DNA of 64,000 nt, taken from the NCBI GenBank assembly GCA_023391415.1, contig JAEWAY010000011.1, positions 124,001-188,000 of the forward strand. The letters run 5' to 3'. The position numbers and the translations under genes were made by a program. The stretch comes from Bacteroidota bacterium (GTDB lineage: Bacteria > Bacteroidota > Bacteroidia > Cytophagales > Cytophagaceae). Position 1 is the first letter of the stretch. Every line of letters begins with the position of its first letter. Below the pieces are notes generated by a model. It did not search any database, was not told the DNA's origin, and worked only from the letters and a program-made list of their open reading frames with translations. Positions 17,989 through 26,114 of this stretch are shown here, in pieces.

Positions 17989-19012
17989 CACTGTATTCCT
18001 TTACCGTGTCGACGAAACAGCGCGCTTTGTCCTTATCGGTATCCGGATAGACGCCATGGCCTAAGTTGGCGATGTGTTTATCCGGGCCAAACGCCTTAAG
18101 CATACTTATGGTTTGTTTCCGGATGCTGTCGTATGAGCCATAAAGGACACATGGGTCCAGATTGCCTTGGAGCGTCTTTTCCGTTCCGATCAGCTTTCGG
18201 GACTCCTGTATATCCATGTTCCAGTCCAGGCCTATTACACGGCAATGGAGTTTGCTCATCGATTCCCGGGCGAAAAAGGCGCCTTTGGCAAAAACGGTGA
18301 CGGGAACATCGGTGATGGCTTCGCATATTCTGCTTATGTACGACAGGGAAAACTCTTCGTATTGTCCGGGTGGAAGAATGCCCGCCCAGGAGTCAAAAAT
18401 CTGAAGCATTTCGGCGCCACTGGCTATTTGCCTTTTTAGGTACTCGATCGTTACCGTGGTTATTTTATCCAATAGCCGATGTGAAAGTTCATTTTCGAGA
18501 TAGAGAAACTTTCGAGCCTTGGCAAATGTCTTAGTGCCGGATCCTTCAATCATATACGCGAGGATGGTCCAGGGAGCTCCGGCAAATCCAATTAAAGGAA
18601 CTCTGCCGTCCAATTCCTTTTTGGTGATTTTAATCGCTTCATATACATAGCTAAGATTATCGGGAGCGCTCCCGACAATAAGATTGTCTATATCTTTGGC
18701 GCTTTGAATGGTTTTAGGAAAAATAGGTCCTCGGCTCTCCTGCATTTCATAGTGGAGGCCCATCGCTTCCGGAACGACAAGAATATCGCTGAAAATGATC
18801 GCGGCGTCTACGCCCAGTATGTCAACCGGCTGAATTGTTACCTCTGCGGCCAGCTCCGGAGTTGTCGCCAGCTCTTTAAAACCACTCAGGCGTTCCCGTA
18901 TCGCCCTGTATTCGGGGAGAATACGACCCGCCTGTCTCATAAGCCATACTGGTGTTCGCTCCGTCTTTTCTCCTCTGGCGGCGCGAAGAATCAGATCATT
19001 TTTTAGGTTCAT
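17975..19012 (-). CDS. hemE: Uroporphyrinogen III decarboxylase
   Basis: The 345-residue length and signatures match HemE: PVWLMRQAGRILPEYR near residue 21-36 and GFAGAPWTILAYMIEG near 142, and the C-terminal NLGHGVYPDTD near 315. The enzyme decarboxylates the four acetate side chains of uroporphyrinogen III in haem synthesis, in the cytoplasm. It starts at ATG 19012 and converges on the response regulator, overlapping its last 14 bases. Other hem genes are not in the window. Confidence 0.97.
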   Translation of the reverse strand: MNLKNDLILRAARGEKTERTPVWLMRQAGRILPEYRAIRERLSGFKELATTPELAAEVTIQPVDILGVDAAIIFSDILVVPEAMGLHYEMQESRGPIFPKTIQSAKDIDNLIVGSAPDNLSYVYEAIKITKKELDGRVPLIGFAGAPWTILAYMIEGSGTKTFAKARKFLYLENELSHRLLDKITTVTIEYLKRQIASGAEMLQIFDSWAGILPPGQYEEFSLSYISRICEAITDVPVTVFAKGAFFARESMSKLHCRVIGLDWNMDIQESRKLIGTEKTLQGNLDPCVLYGSYDSIRKQTISMLKAFGPDKHIANLGHGVYPDTDKDKARCFVDTVKEYSVSLR

Positions 19013-19036
19013 GAGACAAAGTTATAATAAAAGAGA

Positions 19037-19621
19037 TTATTCCATACCTTTTATCTCATCTATATAAAGAGTACCGCTATATGGCCGGGTTAAGGTTCCG
19101 GGAACCAGCCGGATCTCGGAAATCCGGCTTATAGCGGCAAATTTGGAAAGCTCATAGTGGTTGAGGGGATATATCCAACTATCGCCATTGGGATACGCGT
19201 GCTGCAATAATCCCGTATTTTTGTGCTCGTCTATCAGAAGAATACTTATTATCGGGGGATTATCGGGGGAAAGATTTTTAAACCGTACGCTCAGGGCGGA
19301 TACTTTGCTGAAATTTAAAGGATTGAATTTTCTGTAGATAAACTCATGTCCTGTAGCCGAGTCCATCTGAAGGACCAGGCAGCCGCGCATGGTGAGCATT
19401 TTGATGGAGTCGCCTTCTTTATACCAATGATGGTGGTCGTTGTTGAAGTGGTCTATTACGCCGCCTTCATTGAGTAATAAAGGATTGCTGGCGGGAATGC
19501 TGCCCAGGATAAGCTCCGGAGTCGCCGGAGCGTGCGGCTCGAGCTGGGTTTGCTGGAAGTTTTTGCAATGGACAAGTGTAATGGTCATGGATAATAAAAT
19601 CCAAAAAGAATGCTGTTTCAT
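19037..19621 (-). CDS. Small exported protein, possible lipoprotein, next to ROK gene
   Basis: The 194-residue product has a signal-peptide-like start MKQHSFWILLSMTITLVHC; Cys19 could be lipidated, but His at -1 makes the lipobox atypical. The rest is soluble and beta-rich (VSALSVRFKNLSPDNP, GTLYIDEIKGM), reminiscent of a galactose-binding-like or CBM11-like jelly roll, which is only an impression. It lies 8 bp after the ROK gene in the same direction and 24 bp before hemE, so it may share an operon with both. No function can be assigned. Confidence 0.7.
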   Translation of the reverse strand: MKQHSFWILLSMTITLVHCKNFQQTQLEPHAPATPELILGSIPASNPLLLNEGGVIDHFNNDHHHWYKEGDSIKMLTMRGCLVLQMDSATGHEFIYRKFNPLNFSKVSALSVRFKNLSPDNPPIISILLIDEHKNTGLLQHAYPNGDSWIYPLNHYELSKFAAISRISEIRLVPGTLTRPYSGTLYIDEIKGME

Positions 19622-19629
19622 CTCGTTTG

Positions 19630-20532
19630 TTAAATGCCAATCAAGGCGGCTCCAAGTACTCCCGCGTAATCACCGAGTTTGCTCCGTACGATCGGCGTAG
19701 TGAATTCGTCGTTAAAGACGAAGTCTTTTACTTTGCTCAGCCCGATGGTATAAAGCTCGTCTATATTGGATAAGCCCCCACCCAGTATGATTATTTCCGG
19801 ATCAAGGATACTGATCAGATTGGAAACTGATTTGCCAAAATAAAGGAAAAATTCCGACATTATTATCCGGGCGTTTTCATCTCCCAAACGGTAGCGTTTT
19901 ACGATTTCGGTCATCGAAATATCCTCTCCGAATAATTCCCTGTATTTGTTTTCTACGCCGGAGCCGGAAATAAAAGTTTCAATACATCCGATTTTACCGC
20001 AATGACACTGAGGTCCGTAGGAGCTGATGATCGAATGCCCCCATTCACCCGCCAGTGACTGATGGCCGTTTATAAGTTTGCCGTCAAAAATCATTCCGCC
20101 CCCGATGCCGGTACCCATTATGGCGCCAAAAACTCTTTTTTTCCCTTTGCCCGCTCCGAAATTCGCTTCAGCCAGCACGAAACAGTTGGAACTGTTCTGC
20201 CAGCCGATTTTCCGATCTAATTTTTGCTCAAGATCCTGAATAAAAGGAGTTCCGTTTGTAATGGAGATGTTTGAGTTCTTCATGAGCCCCGTCTTGCGCG
20301 AGATAGAGCCCGGAGTACCGATACCTAGTGTATGGGGCTTGTTTTCGGTAAACTCCACAAGTTCTTCATATAAGCTGGCTATTCCACCAATGATTTGATC
20401 ATATCCATTGTGACAGTTCGTCGGAACGCGTTTTCTGAACAATACTTTCAACTCTTTGTCCAGTACAATCCCTTCGGTTTTGGTACCTCCAAGATCAATT
20501 CCCAAACTAAATACCTTTCTTTTTCTTTTCAT
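19630..20532 (-). CDS. ROK family protein with substituted catalytic Asp
   Basis: The 300-residue protein has the ROK architecture: ATP-binding LGIDLGGTKTEG near residue 10-21, GTPGSIS near 72, GTGIGGGM near 140, the sugar/zinc segment GEWGH (Glu162, His165) and the zinc-binding CHCGKIGC (Cys175, 177, 182). There is no N-terminal helix-turn-helix, so it is kinase-type rather than repressor-type. However, the usual NDAN motif, whose Asp is the catalytic base, reads NSSN at 113-116. Phosphotransfer is therefore doubtful; it may bind sugar without phosphorylating it. A second ROK gene at 63057-63941 keeps the Asp. It is divergent from a sugar MFS transporter. Confidence 0.92.
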   Translation of the reverse strand: MKRKRKVFSLGIDLGGTKTEGIVLDKELKVLFRKRVPTNCHNGYDQIIGGIASLYEELVEFTENKPHTLGIGTPGSISRKTGLMKNSNISITNGTPFIQDLEQKLDRKIGWQNSSNCFVLAEANFGAGKGKKRVFGAIMGTGIGGGMIFDGKLINGHQSLAGEWGHSIISSYGPQCHCGKIGCIETFISGSGVENKYRELFGEDISMTEIVKRYRLGDENARIIMSEFFLYFGKSVSNLISILDPEIIILGGGLSNIDELYTIGLSKVKDFVFNDEFTTPIVRSKLGDYAGVLGAALIGI

Positions 20533-20889
20533 TAAGAACCTTCTGCGATGAGCTCTTGTACGACCTCCCGGGAGGAATGTTGTTTAAATAACTTCAAAGA
20601 AAAGCAATTTTTCCGTATGATCGGGCGACGCGGGACGCGAGCCTAAAAGAATCCGCGTGAAAGCATTGACAAAAGCTTGTATAATTTGTAGTATTGTCGC
20701 TGATTTTGGATACCAGTTGTGATTTTTTTCATTACACGGCGCGCTTTATAACCTGATTTTCTTTGATCATGATAATATAATTTTATTATATCAAGAAAAA
20801 ATTGAAAAAAAACATGCGGTTTATCAATAAATAGGTGGAAAAGTCTTAATTTTGGTATCTGTTCGGATAAAAAATATAAACTGATAGTA
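20533..20889. other. 357-bp divergent intergenic region between ROK gene and MFS transporter
   Basis: The region should hold both promoters. A TAnnTTTG-type element (TAATTTTG, 20847-20854) lies 36 bp before the transporter ATG, but I see no matching upstream TTG. A 12-nt perfect palindrome CCTCCCGGGAGG occupies 20564-20575 in the presumed leader of the ROK gene. The stretch 20760-20890 is very AT-rich. No small gene is evident. Confidence 0.5.
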
Positions 20890-22689
20890 ATGGCAGGAAT
20901 TTCTCAATCAACAGGTCCGGTAAATCCGGGAGTGGATTCAAGCAAGAATTATGGCGTCCCATTAGTAATCCTAACCACATTGTTCTTCATGTGGGGGTTT
21001 ATTACCTGCCTTAACGATATCCTTATTCCGTTTCTGAAGGACGAATTCAGCCTTTCAAATCTACAGGCCAATTTAGTGCAATCGGCTTTTTTTGGAGCTT
21101 ATTTCATAGTATCCCTGCTTTATTTTCTCTTTTCCGTATATGTTTTCGATCCTATTCAGCGGATTGGATACAAGAACGCGATTATTACGGGACTTATCGT
21201 GGCGGCTATAGGCTGTATCTTGTTTGTTCCCGCTTCGGAAAGCGGCTCCTTTATGTTTTTCCTATTCGCGCTTTTTGTCTTAGCGTCCGGAATAACCGTT
21301 TTACAGATGGGCGCCAATCCCTATGTTACGCTGCTTGGCAAGGCGGAGACCGCGTCCTCAAGATTGAACATGACACAGGCTTTTAACGCGTTGGGAACGA
21401 CAGTGGCGCCTGTAGTCGGAGGGCTTTTAATATTTGGAGCCAGAAGTTCGGACGCGGTTCAGGGACCATATATAGGGCTTACGATCGCGCTGATTATTCT
21501 TGGTATTTTGATACTGTTTTCTCCTTTGCCCAAAATATCCGGAGGCGAGGAAGAAAGTGTTGAAAAGAAAAAGGGCAAAGGCGCTCTGGCCTATCCGCAT
21601 CTGGTATTAGGCGTGTTGTGTATCTTCGCCTATGTAGGAGGTGAAGTGGCGGTTGGCAGTAACCTGATCACCTATCTCGAAGAAGTTTGCGGTATGCCCA
21701 AGGAGTCCGCTGATTCCTTCCTCGCTATTTTCTGGGGTGGGGCGATGATCGGAAGATTTTACGGATCTATCTTTCTGACCGGGAAAAAATTTGAACTTTC
21801 CAAATTACCCAACATAGCTATAATCCTTGCTTTTTCTTTTGTACTTGGAGTGTTTCTGGTCAACAAGTCTTATATCGTTAACAGCGTAGTAGGACAGAAG
21901 CAGGAAAAAATTGTCGGGGCGCATTCCGATAGTCTTTCCATTTCAATGGACGGACGAATGATTTATAACGCGGAAACCCAGATTCCTCAGCCCAAAGGCA
22001 ATGAGCATGTCTCGGATATAGTCTCGGGTAACTTTACCTCTTTTGAGTTGACGGAAACACCGGATGGAAAAAAGCGCCTCGCGTTATTTTCCAATTCTCC
22101 GGAAGAAGCGAAAGATTTTCAGATATACGCTAATCTTAAAAACAGTGAAGTCGCCTTGAGCGCCTTTGAAAAAGTTTCCTTCTCCTTCGTAAAGCTCTCT
22201 TTTTGGGAGGCGGGAGTCTTTTGTTTAATGGCTCTTATCAATATCGGCGCGTTCTTTTTAGGCGCCTTTAGCCCTGGCCGGACTTTGGGACTTTTTGCCG
22301 GAATTGTCGTCATCCTGCTTACCATAGCGGTGTTGGCGAGCGGCTCGTTCGCGATGTGGAGTGTATTGTCGATAGGATTGTTCAACTCGATCATGTTCCC
22401 AACCATTTTCTCCCTGGCTATTAAAGGACTTGGAAAAGATACCAGTCAGGGATCGTCTTTATTGGTAATGGCGATTGTTGGCGGAGGCGTAGTTCCTCCA
22501 TTGCAAGGACTTGTGGCGGATCTTGTGGATATTCAGATAAGCTTCCTGATACCTATCATATGCTACGCTTATATATTATTTTACGGACTGATAGGCTCTA
22601 AGCCTAAGAATATAGAAGTTGAGGAAGAAGACGACAACCTGATTCCTTCTTCAAGTAGCGAGACTACAAAGACGGCCGCGACGCATTAA
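20890..22689 (+). CDS. Sugar MFS transporter (FucP/GluP family) with inserted periplasmic region
   Basis: The 599-residue protein matches the fucose/glucose-galactose:H+ symporter family: LFFMWGFITCLNDILIPF near 32-49, QMGANPYVTLLGKAETASSR near 138-157, GLFNSIMFPTIFSLAIKG near 497 and a GGGVVPPLQG motif near 535. Family members are usually about 400-440 residues. The excess lies between canonical helices 8 and 9: an extra helix (about 305-327), a hydrophilic stretch of about 108 residues (328-436) and another extra helix (about 438-460). By helix count the hydrophilic part faces the periplasm. It probably imports a hexose. Divergent from a ROK protein, which supports sugar use. A strong terminator follows. 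Confidence 0.9.
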   Translation: MAGISQSTGPVNPGVDSSKNYGVPLVILTTLFFMWGFITCLNDILIPFLKDEFSLSNLQANLVQSAFFGAYFIVSLLYFLFSVYVFDPIQRIGYKNAIITGLIVAAIGCILFVPASESGSFMFFLFALFVLASGITVLQMGANPYVTLLGKAETASSRLNMTQAFNALGTTVAPVVGGLLIFGARSSDAVQGPYIGLTIALIILGILILFSPLPKISGGEEESVEKKKGKGALAYPHLVLGVLCIFAYVGGEVAVGSNLITYLEEVCGMPKESADSFLAIFWGGAMIGRFYGSIFLTGKKFELSKLPNIAIILAFSFVLGVFLVNKSYIVNSVVGQKQEKIVGAHSDSLSISMDGRMIYNAETQIPQPKGNEHVSDIVSGNFTSFELTETPDGKKRLALFSNSPEEAKDFQIYANLKNSEVALSAFEKVSFSFVKLSFWEAGVFCLMALINIGAFFLGAFSPGRTLGLFAGIVVILLTIAVLASGSFAMWSVLSIGLFNSIMFPTIFSLAIKGLGKDTSQGSSLLVMAIVGGGVVPPLQGLVADLVDIQISFLIPIICYAYILFYGLIGSKPKNIEVEEEDDNLIPSSSSETTKTAATH

Positions 22690-22699
22690 AAAACAACAT

Positions 22700-22747
22700 T
22701 TCTAAAATGATAAAAGGCTCTGAAAAGAGCCTTTTATCATTTTAGAA
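22700..22747. terminator. Strong bidirectional terminator
   Basis: Perfect 21-bp arms at 22700-22720 and 22727-22747 enclose a TGAAAA loop. It sits 10 bp after the transporter stop and 3 bp before the end of the convergent 87-residue gene; A/T-rich stem bases provide U tracts on either strand. Confidence 0.85.
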
Positions 22748-22750
22748 GTT

Positions 22751-23014
22751 TTATGAAGCCATATATTCCTTTAGCTTTTTTAGAAACCCACCTTTTGTTT
22801 TTACTTTTTTTATAGAATTAGCCAGGTCAAGCGCCTGAAATACCCCCATAAACCAGTGGTAAAAATCATTCTTTTCATTGTTTAAATGATAATGAAACGT
22901 GTCTTCGGTCATATCTTTTATTCCATGGAATAGCTCTTCAATGGAAGTGAAAATTTTCCCATCATTACTATAGAAAAATTTTTCGGGATGATTTAAGGTT
23001 GATTGTAAAGTCAT
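22751..23014 (-). CDS. Small conserved protein, DUF5752-like
   Basis: The 87-residue product has no signal peptide or membrane segment. Its pattern (FFYSNDGKIFTSIEEL, then DTFHYHLN, then NDFYHWFMGVFQALDLANSI) resembles the short family I remember as DUF5752, found in bacteria and archaea; the conserved features are a His in the middle and a DF-W motif. The function of that family is unknown to me. The gene is transcribed alone, with 190 bp before the neighbouring aminotransferase, and shares the terminator at 22700-22747 with the transporter. Confidence 0.65.
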   Translation of the reverse strand: MTLQSTLNHPEKFFYSNDGKIFTSIEELFHGIKDMTEDTFHYHLNNEKNDFYHWFMGVFQALDLANSIKKVKTKGGFLKKLKEYMAS

Positions 23015-23175
23015 TTTTTTTGGTTGAATTGGACTTATTCAATCAAAAAAACGAAAATATAGTTCCGGAGATGGGGCAAGGAGGAGATAAGTTGGATTTT
23101 ATTGATAAATAGAAAAGTATGTGATTCCTACAGATCACAAGGCGTCATTAGTTAACAATGGAAATAAGATAAGAG

Positions 23176-23202
23176 ACGGAAGCCGATTTTTACGGCTTCC
23201 GT
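23176..23202 (-). terminator. Hairpin after aminotransferase gene
   Basis: Ten-bp perfect arms (ACGGAAGCCG at 23176-23185, complement at 23193-23202) with loop ATTTTTA, 3 bp past the stop codon. The T tract downstream is weak. Confidence 0.6.
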
Positions 23203-23205
23203 AAT

Positions 23206-24369
23206 TTATGAGTTGAGGCGCTTATACGCTTCCTTGATTTTTTCAAGAGGTACACAAAGTGATAAACGAAGGTAGCCTTCTCCATTGCTTCCGAAGATCA
23301 TACCAGGCGTAAAAAATATGTAGTTGGTATGTAGTACCTGATCTACAAAGCCTGGAATATCGGGGATAGCTTTGGGGTCTTTGGGTTTGGCCCAGACAAA
23401 CATGCCTACTTGATCGGTGGAGTATGAAAAGCCAAGCAGGTCCAGAATCTTATATATCCACTCCCTGCGTTCCGAGTATATTTTATTTCGTTCCACATGC
23501 CATTGTTCCGAATTGTCCAGGGCGTTGATAGCGGCTCTTTGTAGTCCAAGAAACATGCCCGAGTCGATATTGCTTTTAATGGTCAGGGCCGCGTTAAGAT
23601 AAGCTTCGCCGCCAAGCATCATGCCTATCCGCCAGCCAGCCATATTATGGGACTTGCTGAGGGAGTTGAGTTCTATCGCGACATCCTTGGAGCCATCTAT
23701 CGACAAGATGCTCAACGGCGCGTTTTCATTCAACACAAGGCTATAGGGATTGTCGTAGCATAGGAGTATGCTGTTTTCTTTAGCGAAGCGAACGGCTCGT
23801 TCCAGGACAGACTTTTTGACCTCCGTTCCGGTGGGCATGTGCGGATAGTTTAACCACATGATTTTTACCCTGCTGAGATCTTCCTTTTCAATCGTGTCAA
23901 AATCGGGATACCAGCCGGTATGCTCTTTCAGGTCATAATAGCGGACTTTGGCTCCCACAAGGGTTGAAAGCGAAGTATAGGTTGGATATCCCGGATTAGG
24001 CGCGAGTACTTCATCGCCTGGGTTGAGAAACGCCATGGATATATGAAGAATACCTTCCTTGGATCCCATAAGGGGCAGGACTTCCGTATGAGGATTCAGG
24101 GCGACATGGTAGATATTGGCATACCATTCCGCTATTTTTTCTCTGAGCTCAGGGACGCCCCGGTAGGGCTGATATCCATGACTGTTCGCGTGGGACGCGG
24201 TTTGGATCAACGCTTCAATGGATGAAGGAGATGGCGCCAGGTCGGGGCTCCCGATGCCAAAGTTGATCACATTCTTTCCTTCTTTGTTGAGACGGGCTAT
24301 TTCTTCCAGTTTGCGGACAAAATAGTATTCTTTTACATTGGTAAGCCTTTCAGCTTTTGCTATAATCAT
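23206..24369 (-). CDS. Class I/II aminotransferase (PLP-dependent), aromatic pathway context
   Basis: The 387-residue protein has the fold type I aminotransferase signatures: NFGIGSPDLAPSPSS near 36, LNYPHMPTGTE near 169-179 (NYPHxPTG), CYDNPYS near 203, and the PLP lysine in SLSKSHNMAGWRIG near 240-253. It resembles LL-diaminopimelate or succinyl-DAP aminotransferase-like enzymes, but its start overlaps the pheA end by 20 bp, which in Bacteroidota points to a role in phenylalanine/tyrosine synthesis. The exact amino acceptor is not determinable. It ends at a hairpin. Confidence 0.9.
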   Translation of the reverse strand: MIIAKAERLTNVKEYYFVRKLEEIARLNKEGKNVINFGIGSPDLAPSPSSIEALIQTASHANSHGYQPYRGVPELREKIAEWYANIYHVALNPHTEVLPLMGSKEGILHISMAFLNPGDEVLAPNPGYPTYTSLSTLVGAKVRYYDLKEHTGWYPDFDTIEKEDLSRVKIMWLNYPHMPTGTEVKKSVLERAVRFAKENSILLCYDNPYSLVLNENAPLSILSIDGSKDVAIELNSLSKSHNMAGWRIGMMLGGEAYLNAALTIKSNIDSGMFLGLQRAAINALDNSEQWHVERNKIYSERREWIYKILDLLGFSYSTDQVGMFVWAKPKDPKAIPDIPGFVDQVLHTNYIFFTPGMIFGSNGEGYLRLSLCVPLEKIKEAYKRLNS

Positions 24370-25186
24370 GAATCATTTTACCTTTTTCGTATTCACCGAG
24401 TATTTTTAGTTCTTGAACGAGCGGTTTGATCGCGATTGTTTGTTTGAATTTTTCATAATCTTCAAATTCACAATCCACGTAAAAAGTATATTCATTGGGT
24501 TTGCCAATAATGGGGATAGACTGAATTTTGGTTAAATTGATCTTGTTGTCTACAATGATCCTTAGTACATCGGACAACGCGCCGATCTTGTCCGGAAGTT
24601 GGAAGCAGATAGTGGCTTTGTTGATATGCCCGACACGTTCTTTTTTGTTCCTGCTGAGAACCATGAATCGGGTATAGTTCTTTTTTTCCGTTTCGATTCC
24701 TTCGGCGATCAATTCAAGCTGATACAATTCCGCCGCGTAGCGTCCGGCGATAGCGGCTACGCCCTCTTCATTGTTTTCCCGGATCACCTTGGCGCTTTCA
24801 GCCGTATCGTGATATTCTTCCACTTGAATATGTGGATATTGATTTAGAAAATCCCTGCATTGCAGGAGCGCCATATAATGTGAACGAACCTTTTGGATGT
24901 CCTTGATGTTGGTTCCAGGCAGAGCTATCAGGTTTTGTTCGATGCGTAATTGTATTTCTCCTACAATATAAAAGTTAAATTCGTGTAGAAGTGTATAATT
25001 GGATAGAATGCTTCCGGCTATGGAGTTTTCGATCGCCATGACGGCGTAATCGGCCTGGCCCTCTTTTAAAACCTCGCATAGCTTGCGAAAAGAATCGCAT
25101 TGAATTGTATTAATATCTTTACCGAAGTAATCTCTGGCCGCGATGTCGTGGAAGGACGCGTTGCCGCCTTGTATGGCTATTTTCAT
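24350..25186 (-). CDS. pheA: Prephenate dehydratase
   Basis: The 278-residue, mono-functional enzyme has an N-terminal periplasmic-binding-like catalytic domain starting IAIQGGNASFHDIAA and containing the catalytic Thr in NYTRFMVLSR near 175, then an ACT regulatory domain (about 195-270: KIGALSDVLRI, FYVDCEF) that senses phenylalanine. It converts prephenate to phenylpyruvate. No chorismate mutase domain is fused. The upstream gene's stop overlaps this ATG by one base (TGATG), and the downstream aminotransferase overlaps by 20 bp, so all three are likely co-transcribed. Confidence 0.95.
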   Translation of the reverse strand: MKIAIQGGNASFHDIAARDYFGKDINTIQCDSFRKLCEVLKEGQADYAVMAIENSIAGSILSNYTLLHEFNFYIVGEIQLRIEQNLIALPGTNIKDIQKVRSHYMALLQCRDFLNQYPHIQVEEYHDTAESAKVIRENNEEGVAAIAGRYAAELYQLELIAEGIETEKKNYTRFMVLSRNKKERVGHINKATICFQLPDKIGALSDVLRIIVDNKINLTKIQSIPIIGKPNEYTFYVDCEFEDYEKFKQTIAIKPLVQELKILGEYEKGKMIHDYSKS

Positions 25187-25722
25187 CAGAATAATCGTTG
25201 TAGCTCGGATTTAAGATATATCAGAGCCTGGTTGACAGGATCCTGGTCCCGCTGCAAAAGTTTTTCAAAAATTTTTTTCCCGAGCTCCACGCCTTTGGCG
25301 TCCGCGGGGACCTCCTGAGCCGCTGTATTGATCACGTTGACGATATCGTCCATGGCGGTTTTGATAAGTTTCCACGCGTTGTCGCTCATATAAACCTGCT
25401 GGGAAAAGTTATGACTCATTTCTTCCCGTATCTGGCTGATGAGCAATTGTTGAAACTGCGCTACGGTCAGTGAAGGCTGATTGAGGCGTATCAACAGACT
25501 TGAAGGGGATATACGCTCAAGAAACAAGGCCATCCGTTCATAGGCTTGCAGGCGAATAGGTAGAATTGTTTCCGTATTTTTTAGTTTAAATTCAATCAGT
25601 CTGCGCTCAAACTCCTTGTTGAGAAACGATTTTACAACCAGGTACATGCCATACATGACCGCGGCCGCGGGAACAATTATCTTTACAAGGTCCTCTAAAA
25701 AATCAAAATTCTTCATACCCAT
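25186..25722 (-). CDS. Conserved membrane-anchored protein of unknown function
   Basis: The reading frame is open from a TTG at 25734, but the first ATG is at 25722, giving 178 residues (25716 is another candidate). One hydrophobic segment near the N-terminus (IIVPAAAVMYGMYLVV) is followed by a helical, charged cytoplasmic region with heptad-like spacing (YERMALFLERISP, EEMSHNFSQQVY). I recognise no catalytic motif. It overlaps pheA by one base, so it is co-translated, but a link to aromatic amino acid synthesis is not evident. Confidence 0.75.
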   Translation of the reverse strand: MGMKNFDFLEDLVKIIVPAAAVMYGMYLVVKSFLNKEFERRLIEFKLKNTETILPIRLQAYERMALFLERISPSSLLIRLNQPSLTVAQFQQLLISQIREEMSHNFSQQVYMSDNAWKLIKTAMDDIVNVINTAAQEVPADAKGVELGKKIFEKLLQRDQDPVNQALIYLKSELQRLF

Positions 25723-25805
25723 TATTTTTAACAAAATTAAGAACTAAATTGAATTTTGGTAAATAGCTTTACGTTTAATCGTAAGCCGTTTTTAATTTTA
25801 CGGAT

Positions 25806-26114
25806 ATGACAGATGGATTATTGAAAAAGTTCCTGCCCTGTACGTTTACCGAAAGCGCCCTCGCGGAGATCCGCGACACGATCCAAACCAAAAATATTCC
25901 TGCAGGATATGGTTTGCGGGTGGGTATAAAAGGTGGGGGATGTTCCGGCGCTTCTTACCTGATCGGCTTCGATACGCCCAAAGAAAGTGACGATATCTTT
26001 GATTTGGAGGGCATACAGGTTTTTATTGAAAAGAAACATAGCATGTATCTGGTCAACGTGCGCGTCGACTTTGAAAATGGCGTCAATGCCAGAGGGTTTG
26101 TCTTTATCACTTAG
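25806..26114 (+). CDS. HesB/IscA-like protein lacking the C-terminal CxC
   Basis: The 102-residue protein has the A-type iron-sulfur carrier fold: FTESALAEIRD near 14-24, GLRVGIKGGGCSGASYLIGF with Cys46 near the middle and VDFENGVNARGFVF at the end. Canonical IscA/ErpA/SufA proteins continue with a Cys-Gly-Cys motif that supplies two of three cluster ligands; this one stops right after ARGFVFIT. I recall a Bacteroidota variant with the same shortened end, so this is probably a family feature rather than a broken gene. Cluster carrying is therefore uncertain. The 3' end overlaps the convergent ChaN-like gene by 4 bp. Confidence 0.85.
   Translation: MTDGLLKKFLPCTFTESALAEIRDTIQTKNIPAGYGLRVGIKGGGCSGASYLIGFDTPKESDDIFDLEGIQVFIEKKHSMYLVNVRVDFENGVNARGFVFIT

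Noticed and set aside
20564..20575. CCTCCCGGGAGG palindrome as an operator
   Set aside because: A 12-nt GC palindrome in one copy with no second site or regulator is too weak to claim.
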